Shown here one piece after another: positions 9,152 through 16,789 of a DNA stretch of 64,000 nt (positions within the stretch are counted from its first letter, which is position 1; every line of letters begins with the position of its first letter). The notes beneath the pieces were generated by a model, which had not been told where the DNA came from, made no database searches, and saw only the letters and a list, made by a program, of their open reading frames with translations. This DNA comes from Mucilaginibacter sp. KACC 22063 (lineage in GTDB: Bacteria > Bacteroidota > Bacteroidia > Sphingobacteriales > Sphingobacteriaceae). The stretch lies in the NCBI RefSeq assembly GCF_028736115.1, contig NZ_CP117877.1:434001-498000 (forward strand). Direction: 5' to 3'. Position numbers and translations under genes: made by a program.

Positions 9152-10239
9152 TGTTAAAAATACTTTGGATTGGGGTTTTCTGCACACTCATTGCCCTTGG
9201 TGCAAGTGCACAAACTCATAACCTTAAATACGAAACACTACAGGTAACCTTTAAGAATGCGGATCGATCTGTCACTTTCGGGGGTACCCTAACTTTACCT
9301 GTTGGTAGGAAGCATTTTCCGACAGTGGTAATTGTGTCGGGTACCGGCAAACAGAACAGGGACGGCGAAATGGCAGGACACAAAGAGTTTGCAACAATAG
9401 CTGATTCTCTTACTAAAAGCGGCATCGCCGTCTTACGAACAGACGACCGGGGAACGGGACAAACAACAGGTGTATATGAAACCGCGACAACCGGGGATTT
9501 TGGGGACGATGCCATTGCAGCTATTGATTACCTCAGATCACGCCCTGAAATTGATACCGCTAAAATAGGCTTGATCGGCCATAGTGAGGGGGGCGCAGCT
9601 ATCGCTATTGCGGCTGCTAAGTCCGGTAAAATTAAATTTTTGGTAAGTCTTTCTGGTCTTGCTATGAACGGATATGAGTCGCTGCTCAAGCAAAATGAAG
9701 ATATCGTAAATACTGCACCAATTCCTGATTATGATAAAAAGCGTTACAACGACGTGAACACTCTGATGTTCGCCGTTGCGCATAAATACGCAGATTCTAC
9801 CAACATGGAAGCTAAGCTCAATGAGGCCTACGACGTTTGGAAAAAGAAAGACAGTATATACTTCAGTACCTTAAACGTGAAGTTTGATCATTTTCGGTAT
9901 CCGATCTACAGCTGGTCGAAATCTGCCGTTGGCCCATGGTATCGTTACTTCCTGAAGTATAACGCGCAAAATACCATGTCTAAAATAAAGGTGCCAATCC
10001 TCGCTTTAAATGGGGATAAAGACCTGATGGTTGCTTACAAAGAGAACCTGGATAACTGGAAAAAATTCCCGACAGCCGGTGGTAATACGGATGTGACCAC
10101 CTATACGATGCCTGGCCTAAATCATTTGTTCCTGCCTTGCGTGAAATGCACGACGGCTGAATACGCAGAGATTAAAAGTGATTTTTCTCACGAAGCATTG
10201 AATATTATTACCGCATGGATTAAAAAACGCTTCAATTAA
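9151..10239 (+). CDS. Exported alpha/beta-hydrolase (dienelactone hydrolase/esterase-like)
   Basis: This 362-residue secreted serine hydrolase has a signal peptide ending near residue 21 ('GASAQ'). The nucleophile elbow is GHSEGG, with Ser145. The candidate acid lies in 'LNGDKDLMV' and His325 lies in 'PGLNHLF'. An early 'VIVSGTGKQNRDG' segment forms the oxyanion region typical of Bacteroidota peptidase/esterase-like hydrolases of this length. The start codon overlaps the stop of the thioredoxin gene. The substrate is unknown: ester or peptide bonds are both possible. The family is clear. Confidence 0.85.
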   Translation: MLKILWIGVFCTLIALGASAQTHNLKYETLQVTFKNADRSVTFGGTLTLPVGRKHFPTVVIVSGTGKQNRDGEMAGHKEFATIADSLTKSGIAVLRTDDRGTGQTTGVYETATTGDFGDDAIAAIDYLRSRPEIDTAKIGLIGHSEGGAAIAIAAAKSGKIKFLVSLSGLAMNGYESLLKQNEDIVNTAPIPDYDKKRYNDVNTLMFAVAHKYADSTNMEAKLNEAYDVWKKKDSIYFSTLNVKFDHFRYPIYSWSKSAVGPWYRYFLKYNAQNTMSKIKVPILALNGDKDLMVAYKENLDNWKKFPTAGGNTDVTTYTMPGLNHLFLPCVKCTTAEYAEIKSDFSHEALNIITAWIKKRFN

Positions 10240-10261
10240 TTATAAAATTCGACAATAAACT

Positions 10262-10711
10262 ATGAAAAAGTTAATTATCCTGATGCTGCTCGTGTGCGCT
10301 GCGGGTTTTGTCAGAGGCCAGATACTTACACCGGTTCACTGGAGTTATGCAGCAAAACGGCTGAACGATAAAGAGGCCGTTATATTCATCAAGGCAACCA
10401 TGGATAAGGGTTGGCATGTTTACTCGCAGACCCTTCAAAAAGGCGGGCCGGTTAAGACGACCATTACCTTTGAGCCTTCAAAAAAGTTCCAGTTAAATGG
10501 TAAAACAGAAGAGCCAGCGCCGGTCACGAAATTTGAAAAAGTGTTCAATATGGAGATCAGTTATTTTGCCGATGAGGTAATTTTTCAGCAAAAAATAAAG
10601 CTGAAAACAAATGGCCCTGTCACCGTTAAAGGAAATATACATTATATGACCTGCAACGATGAAAAGTGTTTACCTCCGGACGATGCCGCATTTACCGTGC
10701 GGGTAAATTAG
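10262..10711 (+). CDS. Stand-alone DsbD N-terminal (DsbD-alpha / 'DsbC corrector') domain protein
   Basis: This is a 149-residue exported protein with a signal peptide ending near residue 20. The rest matches the immunoglobulin-like N-terminal domain of DsbD, including 'DKGWHVYSQTLQKGGPVKT' and the redox pair C131/C136 in 'MTCNDEKCLPP'. In most bacteria this domain is fused to the membrane part of DsbD and passes electrons to periplasmic partners. Here it is a separate gene, and the membrane and thioredoxin parts lie 3 kb downstream. It follows the hydrolase gene by 22 bases. It is probably the delivery arm for the DsbD at 13719 and may recharge the TlpA-like protein upstream. Confidence 0.85.
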   Translation: MKKLIILMLLVCAAGFVRGQILTPVHWSYAAKRLNDKEAVIFIKATMDKGWHVYSQTLQKGGPVKTTITFEPSKKFQLNGKTEEPAPVTKFEKVFNMEISYFADEVIFQQKIKLKTNGPVTVKGNIHYMTCNDEKCLPPDDAAFTVRVN

Positions 10712-10798
10712 GTAGCAGATCAGGAACTCAGCTGTACTGCGTAAGGGGCTGGTATTTTAATTCGCCTTTTGTTCTTTATAGTCAGTTAATAGTTAACC

Positions 10799-10822
10799 GG
10801 CGACCTGTAAAGGCAGGTCGCC
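10799..10822 (+). terminator. Strong hairpin with T-rich tail, immediately before the M16 gene
   Basis: GGCGACCTG (10799-10807) pairs perfectly with CAGGTCGCC (10814-10822) across a 6-base loop (TAAAGG), and ATTATTTTTATT follows. It looks like an intrinsic terminator for the SusCD-thioredoxin-hydrolase genes. It ends only 13 bases before the ATG of the next gene, so it could equally act as an attenuator or a translation-controlling leader hairpin. Confidence 0.65.
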
Positions 10823-10835
10823 ATTATTTTTATTC

Positions 10836-13670
10836 ATGCATTTAAAATTGAAAAAGGCATACCTGCCTTTGTTTTTGTTAAGCTTTTTCTTAAAAGCTAA
10901 CCTGTATGGCCAGCAAACCTCCAAACCAGAACATTTGACAGCTTTATTACCATTGGACTCAACGGTAAAAACCGGCAAATTAGCGAATGGTTTCACCTAT
11001 TTCATCCGCCATAATACCACGCCGGAAAAAAGGGTTGTGTTTTATTTAGTCAATAAGGTCGGCTCGCTTCTGGAAAATGAAGATCAACGTGGTCTTGCCC
11101 ATTTTATGGAGCATATGAACTTTAAGGGGACAACACATTATCCCCAAAATGAGCTGATCAGCTACCTGGAGAAATCGGGGGTTACTTTTGGTGCTGATCT
11201 GAATGCTTATACAAATTTTGACGAGACCGTTTATCAATTACCCTTACCATCCGATAACCCTGCGCTGTTAAAAAACGGATTACAGATCATGCGTGACTGG
11301 GCACATGGTGCTTTACTGGAAAAAGTAGAGATCGACAAAGAACGTGGCGTGATTCTGGAAGAAAAAAGGATGCGGTCAGGGTTTGACCAGCGTTTATTGG
11401 ATAAAAGCCTTCCGATAACACTTAACAATGCCCTATACAGCAGGCGGGCTACAATCGGCACCGAAAAGGTGCTGACCACATTTCAACCATCCCAGCTCAA
11501 AAGTTTTTATGATCAATGGTATCGTCCGGACCTCCAAGCGCTTATCGTGGTTGGGGACATAGACGCCGTTCAAATGGAAAAATCTGTCCGTTTATTATTT
11601 TCCGATCTTAAAAATCCACGCAATGAGCGGCAAAGATTCCATGTAAGCATACCCTTGACCGGTAAAAAACAATTTTTGAAGTATACCGATGCTGAAGCCC
11701 CGGATCCCCGCATATTGATCGCCTATAAATTCAGGTCGCCAAAGCTAAGAAGTGCGTCAGACTACCGCGCAAAAATGGTCCGCAGCTTAATTGATCAGTT
11801 GCTGGCTTCGCGGTTCAACGAATTGAACCAACGACCGGATCTTCCTGATACCCAAGCCGGCATCATCAGCGGTAATTACGTCGCCGGTCTGGATGTATTT
11901 GATTTCAGCGTTGCCCTTAAACCCAACCAATTCGCCGAAGGTTTTAAAAACGCCTACACCGAGTTGGAACGCATACGCCGTTATGGCTTTACGGCATCCG
12001 AGCTATACCGTGTGAAAACGACATATCTGGCGGGCATAAAAGCATTTGTTCAGGAGAAGAACAAAACCAATTCAACAAATTATGTGGAAGACTACCTGAA
12101 TTACTTTTTAAGACAGGATGCCGCACCCGGTGTAGATGTTGAATATAAGCTCATCAATACCTTCTTGCCCGGTATATCACTTGCTGAGGTAAACAGTAGT
12201 ATTGCTTCCTTTTTATCGCTCCCGGATCAGGATATGATTGTAACGGGACCTGAAAAAGCCAGGGAAGAATTACCAGATGCTGCAACTTTAAAAACCTGGC
12301 GGGATGCCGTTGAACAATCCAACCTAAGTCCTTTCAAAGAAAATACGATAAGTGAAAGCTTAATGGCAGAAGATCCGCTGCCGGGTAAAATAACCGGCGA
12401 GTCTAACGTTGAAGATATCAATACAACTATTTATAAACTTGGTAATGGTGTGCGGTTAGTCTTCAAACCAACAGATTTTAAAAACGACGGCGTGCTGTTT
12501 TATTCCTATAAATCCGGGGGAACTTCGTTGGCGTCCGACCGAAATTACTATTCGGCCGTGAACGCCGCAGCGCTCGTAAAAGCAGGCGGTGTAGCCGGTC
12601 TGACGGCAAACCAGTTAGGGAAGTTACTGGCCGGTAAAAAGGTATCTGTATCTCCTTATATGAATGAACTTTATGAGGGTTTTAGCGGAAGCTTTGGCGC
12701 GGAAGATATGAAAACAGCTTTGCAGCTGATTTACCAATATCATATTAAGCCCAGAGCAGATACCATCATTTTTAAAAATATAATCGCCAATGCTAAAATT
12801 GCAGCGTCGAACAGGCACAATGATCCATTAGCTGTTTTCTCGGACACAGTCAACGCAATATTGGGCAACTATAACATCAGACGAATGGCTCCTACGGTAA
12901 AGGACGTATCCAGCATTGATCTGAATAAATCACTGGAATTTTATCGGAATCACTTTGATAATGCAAACGGAGAAACATTTGTTTTCGTCGGAAATTTCAA
13001 TCGGCAAGATTTGCTCAAATACTGTGAATTGTACCTCGGCAGCCTACCTTCGGATACCGCTTCTACAAACAATTTTAGAGACTTACATATAACTATACCA
13101 CCGGGAAAATCGACACATATTATTACGCAGGGAAAGGAGGCTAAATCTGAGGTAAAGCTGGTATTCAGCGGTAATTACGACTATTCCCTGGCTAATAACC
13201 TGCAGTTGCAGGCTTTGGGTTCTATTCTCGAGTTCAGGCTGCTGGAGAGGTTGAGGAAATCGGAAGGTGGCGTATATACGCCAGATGCAAGAGCCATTTT
13301 CTCTAAATATCCGTCATCCAGGTACACGATTACCATCAATTTCACCTGTGCGCCTCAGAATACTGATAAACTGATAAAAGCCACGTTGGAGGAAATAGAA
13401 GGGTTAAAAGTAAAAGGGGTTTCCTCGCTAGATCTTGAAAAATTCAAGGCTGAAACATTACGTAACAATGAAGTGCGCTTGAAAACAGATGGCTATTGGT
13501 TAAGTTACCTTTTACGCCAGTTAAGTAACAACGAAAGTCTTACCGAAGTGAATCAAATTGTACCCGCTATTCAAAACCTCAACCAGGATGCTTTACAAAA
13601 AGCGGCAAAAAAATTTATGAGCGGCGAAAATCTTCAACAATTTATCTTAAATCCTGAAACATTTCAATAG
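10836..13670 (+). CDS. M16-family zinc metallopeptidase (two-domain, insulinase/PqqL type)
   Basis: This 944-residue exported protease has the inverted zinc motif HFMEH (H89, E92, H93) and a third ligand at E169, which gives the classical HXXEH-(76)-E spacing exactly. The N-terminal half (about 30-480) is the catalytic M16 domain. The C-terminal half (about 515-940) is a second M16-like domain without the motif, as in full-length single-chain members. A signal peptide ends near residue 25 ('ANLYGQQ'), placing the enzyme in the periplasm or outer envelope. M16 enzymes degrade oligopeptides enclosed between their two halves. Next to SusCD this fits processing of imported peptides. Confidence 0.92.
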   Translation: MHLKLKKAYLPLFLLSFFLKANLYGQQTSKPEHLTALLPLDSTVKTGKLANGFTYFIRHNTTPEKRVVFYLVNKVGSLLENEDQRGLAHFMEHMNFKGTTHYPQNELISYLEKSGVTFGADLNAYTNFDETVYQLPLPSDNPALLKNGLQIMRDWAHGALLEKVEIDKERGVILEEKRMRSGFDQRLLDKSLPITLNNALYSRRATIGTEKVLTTFQPSQLKSFYDQWYRPDLQALIVVGDIDAVQMEKSVRLLFSDLKNPRNERQRFHVSIPLTGKKQFLKYTDAEAPDPRILIAYKFRSPKLRSASDYRAKMVRSLIDQLLASRFNELNQRPDLPDTQAGIISGNYVAGLDVFDFSVALKPNQFAEGFKNAYTELERIRRYGFTASELYRVKTTYLAGIKAFVQEKNKTNSTNYVEDYLNYFLRQDAAPGVDVEYKLINTFLPGISLAEVNSSIASFLSLPDQDMIVTGPEKAREELPDAATLKTWRDAVEQSNLSPFKENTISESLMAEDPLPGKITGESNVEDINTTIYKLGNGVRLVFKPTDFKNDGVLFYSYKSGGTSLASDRNYYSAVNAAALVKAGGVAGLTANQLGKLLAGKKVSVSPYMNELYEGFSGSFGAEDMKTALQLIYQYHIKPRADTIIFKNIIANAKIAASNRHNDPLAVFSDTVNAILGNYNIRRMAPTVKDVSSIDLNKSLEFYRNHFDNANGETFVFVGNFNRQDLLKYCELYLGSLPSDTASTNNFRDLHITIPPGKSTHIITQGKEAKSEVKLVFSGNYDYSLANNLQLQALGSILEFRLLERLRKSEGGVYTPDARAIFSKYPSSRYTITINFTCAPQNTDKLIKATLEEIEGLKVKGVSSLDLEKFKAETLRNNEVRLKTDGYWLSYLLRQLSNNESLTEVNQIVPAIQNLNQDALQKAAKKFMSGENLQQFILNPETFQ

Positions 13671-13718
13671 TTAAGTATCCATTCCATAGAACGAAAATAT
13701 CCTTCCGAGCCAGATAGT

Positions 13719-15353
13719 ATGAAAAAGCTAATAATTCTTTTAATAACGGGCATACTGCTAACCGTAAAAATTTTATATGCGCAGGGGAAAGCTGATACGA
13801 GCGGCGTCACATTTACCGAAATTAAATCACCCGGTGCCGCCACCGGAATAACACAAAACGGCGTGGGTAAAGCTGTGAATAAAATCTCGCTTAAAACTAA
13901 CAACACAAAAGATGGCCAGCAAACTTTATGGGCGATATTTTTGGCAGGATTGGCAGGTGGCTTCGCGGCCTTGCTGATGCCCTGCATATTTCCAATGTTG
14001 CCGTTAACGGTTAGCTATTTTACTAAAAGTTCCGGTGGCAAATTATCCGCCGTCAGTAGGGCATTACTCTACGGATTATCGATAATGGTCATCTACGTTT
14101 TGCTCGGGCTGATCGTGACCATTATTTTCGGAGCGGATGCATTAAACAGTTTGTCGACAAATGGCGTATTCAATTTCGCATTCTTTCTACTGATTGTGGT
14201 ATTTGCCGCGTCTTTTCTGGGCGCATTTGAAATCACCTTACCTAATTCCTGGGTAAATAAAATGGACGAAAAGTCATCATCTACCGGCATGATAGGCTTG
14301 TTTTTTATGGCGGCTACCCTGGCTCTCGTTTCATTCTCTTGCACCGGCCCGATTATCGGTTACTTATTGGTGCAAACAGCTACAAGCGGCGCTTTACTGG
14401 GACCCGCTATTGGGATGCTTGGCTTTTCTTTAGCACTGGCTATTCCTTTTGCATTGTTTGCCATGTTTCCGCAATGGCTAAACTCTCTGCCTAAGTCCGG
14501 GGGCTGGTTAAATAGCGTAAAAGTGACACTTGGATTTCTGGAACTCGCCCTGTCGCTGAAGTTCTTATCGAATGTCGATCTCGCTTATCACTGGCATTGG
14601 TTTGATCGGGAGCTCTTTCTAGCTTTGTGGATCGTTATATTTGCTTTGATGGGGCTATATTTGTTAGGCAAATTAAATTTCAATCACGACAGCCCCGTAC
14701 AATATATATCCGTTCCAAGATTGTTCCTGGCAGTTATCGTATTGTCATTTACAATGTATATGGTCCCGGGCCTTTGGGGAGCACCATTAAAATCAATTAG
14801 CGCATTCTTGCCGCCAATGGCTACGCAGGATTTCGATTTGTCGAATGTTTATAGTAGCCATACTGCCGAGCCCCCGTCAAGTGGGGTCCATAAATATGCA
14901 GCACTTTTTGATAAGCCAAAAGGTTTCGATCCGTTTTTTGATTATGATGAAGGCATAGCTTATGCGAAAAAAGTAAAAAAGCCGGTAATGATTGATTTTA
15001 CAGGCCATGCTTGTGTCAACTGCCGTAAAATGGAAGCCAATATATGGCCGGATGAAGAGGTTTCAAAACGGATAAACCATGATTATGTACTTATCCAATT
15101 GTATGTTGATGACAAAACGGATTTGGGACTGAAAGAGCAAACAATTTCAGCAAGCGGCCGACAAATAAAATCGATTGGAAACAAGTGGAGCGATCTGCAG
15201 ATTACAAGATTTCATGCCAATTCTCAGCCTTTCTATGTATTACTCGATCCCAAATCGGAAACTACTTTGGTCAGTCCGCAAGGTGCGAATTTCGACGTGC
15301 AAGAGTTTATTAAATTTCTTGACAGCGGGTTGAATGCGTTTCAGCGTAAATAG
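13719..15353 (+). CDS. DsbD-family thiol:disulfide interchange protein lacking its N-terminal domain
   Basis: This 544-residue inner-membrane electron carrier has a signal-like N-terminus and about 8 membrane segments (from about residue 68 to 370). Transmembrane cysteines are C89 ('MPCIFPMLPL') and C208 ('SFSCTGPII'). The C-terminal periplasmic thioredoxin domain carries C432 and C435 (CVNC). The family normally also has a DsbD-alpha domain. Here only about 45 polar residues precede the membrane part, and the missing domain is encoded separately at 10262. The gene starts 48 bases after the M16 stop, so it may be co-transcribed. It moves reducing power from cytoplasmic thioredoxin to periplasmic partners. 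Confidence 0.88.
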   Translation: MKKLIILLITGILLTVKILYAQGKADTSGVTFTEIKSPGAATGITQNGVGKAVNKISLKTNNTKDGQQTLWAIFLAGLAGGFAALLMPCIFPMLPLTVSYFTKSSGGKLSAVSRALLYGLSIMVIYVLLGLIVTIIFGADALNSLSTNGVFNFAFFLLIVVFAASFLGAFEITLPNSWVNKMDEKSSSTGMIGLFFMAATLALVSFSCTGPIIGYLLVQTATSGALLGPAIGMLGFSLALAIPFALFAMFPQWLNSLPKSGGWLNSVKVTLGFLELALSLKFLSNVDLAYHWHWFDRELFLALWIVIFALMGLYLLGKLNFNHDSPVQYISVPRLFLAVIVLSFTMYMVPGLWGAPLKSISAFLPPMATQDFDLSNVYSSHTAEPPSSGVHKYAALFDKPKGFDPFFDYDEGIAYAKKVKKPVMIDFTGHACVNCRKMEANIWPDEEVSKRINHDYVLIQLYVDDKTDLGLKEQTISASGRQIKSIGNKWSDLQITRFHANSQPFYVLLDPKSETTLVSPQGANFDVQEFIKFLDSGLNAFQRK

Positions 15354-15825
15354 TTTTTTATTTTAATAAGGTAGGAATCACCATTGAAAAGGTGAAATCC
15401 ACCTGAGCATTGGCAGCGTGGATATTTTGGCATGATTGAACATGCTGTTCCGTGTACATTAGCCATCTATTACGTTGATGAGTATAAAATTAAAAATGTA
15501 TTCAGGATGGTAGCATGACAAAGGTATTGGAACGCCTTGTAGTTATTTCCGGAATAAATTGATCAACGATTCCGAAATATCCCATCGTATTAGATAATCA
15601 TTTCAAAAATAATTTTTGTGACTTATTTGAACAGGTTTTTGCAAGTAGGGGATTCTTTTCGGTTGCAACATTTTCCATTCACCACTTGAATCCAGTGCTA
15701 GTATTTGCCTTGTTACCCCGAAGTGACGATTAAAACAATTATAAAGTTTACATTTTCAGCCAAAAATTTACTAAATATTGCACTGTAGGCTGTACGCCTT
15801 TGGATGCAAAAAGTGGCATATCAAA
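15354..15825. other. Gene-free spacer
   Basis: There is no ORF with protein-like features and no clear hairpin terminator after the DsbD gene. Short stretches on the minus strand read like broken coding sequence, but I could not assign them. With the AraC remnant that follows, this looks like decayed DNA. Confidence 0.5.
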
Positions 15826-16056
15826 CTATAATGCATCATCTGCCCAATTCCTTGTGTTTTCCGCCATTACTTTTACTGGGCATCCAAGTTTGTGTCCAGA
15901 AAGATCCGAGTTTGCAGCCTGATAGTCTTTGAGGGTATATGCCCGCCGTTCAAAAGTCTTAACGCCGTGATATTGCTTAAAGGCTTTTGTGAAACTGGAG
16001 TGGCTTTCATAATCCTGTATTTTGCAACGGAGAGCGAAATGTGTTTCGCGATATTC
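15826..16056 (-). pseudogene. Remnant of an AraC-family regulator (C-terminal HTH part)
   Basis: Read on the minus strand in the frame ending at the TAG at 15826-15828, this stretch encodes about 76 residues. They include 'YESHSSFTKAFKQYHGV', the second helix-turn-helix of AraC-type activators. About 40 residues follow that I cannot assign. The N-terminal part of the gene is gone and no start codon suits the fragment. The minus- and plus-strand ORFs in other frames here have no domain character. It is a degraded regulator with no predicted function. Confidence 0.6.
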
Positions 16057-16186
16057 CCACGCAATATTTTATTCATTATTTATAGGAAATTAGCGATAGT
16101 CACCAATCTATTCCTATCAGCCTTTATGGGCTTTTGTTGTTCATTAAATTCATTTCTTAAATTAACGAATCTTTATTGCTTCACAG

Positions 16187-16552
16187 ATGATCCAATTCGA
16201 TTTTGATAAAAATAAATATGGCAAAGAGTTACTCATTGATTGTTTTAGCATAGCTGAAATTTTACACCGGGGTTTAGCATTGAAAGAGATCCATGCCACC
16301 TCTTTTTATGATATGTTTTTCTTTATAAAAGTAACCGGGCACATTTTACTGGAAGATGCCCGGCTGGAACTTGAGGGCCCTGTAGCTTTGCTCTTACCAC
16401 CGGCCCAACAGCGTCAGTGGCACTTTAACGAACAGCCCGATGGCATGCTCGTGATATTTGAAGGAGAATTTATGGAAGTTTTTCTTAAAGACACAGCGGC
16501 AAAAGCAATTCGGCGGTATCATTGCGAAATCACTGAACAAACCGGCACATGA
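16187..16552 (+). pseudogene. Truncated AraC-family regulator (cupin sensor part only)
   Basis: The 121 residues match the N-terminal arabinose-binding-like cupin of AraC regulators ('FYDMFFFIKVTGHILLEDA', 'LLLPPAQQRQWHF', 'LVIFEGEFMEVF'). The frame then runs out shortly after, with no DNA-binding domain. From about 16535 the sequence continues in another frame as an unrelated fragment, so the C-terminal half was lost by deletion. It cannot act as a normal activator. Confidence 0.6.
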
Positions 16553-16748
16553 ACAGGTACCAGGCAAGGAAGTGATCGATGGCGTGACATTTATTTTTGA
16601 AGAATCTTTCAATAACGAAGCTGCAACTTTACTGGTTATAAAAATTCCTGAAGCCAAAACATACATTGCACAGGGTATTGTTAATTGGCTTGAAAGAGCG
16701 GTTGGTTATAGTGCTGTTACTACGATGCATTTTATATTTTTCAAATAA
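16535..16748 (+). pseudogene. Fragment resembling a metallo-beta-lactamase-fold hydrolase, fused to the AraC remnant
   Basis: In the frame ending at 16748 the residues 'VIDGVTFIFEESFNNEAATL' and 'IKIPEAKTYIAQGIV' resemble the region of MBL-fold hydrolases just before a zinc-ligand strand. No zinc motif or complete domain is present. An ORF in this frame starts at 16458 but takes its first residues from AraC coding sequence in the wrong frame. It is best read as the far side of a deletion joint. The assignment is tentative. Confidence 0.4.
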
Positions 16749-16789
16749 TAAGGATTTACCTTAATCATTAAATACAAAATCGGAAAACA

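Noticed and set aside
15892..16206. 104-codon plus-strand frame before the AraC sensor fragment
   Set aside because: It is antisense to the AraC HTH remnant, and its Cys/Phe-rich product has no family pattern.
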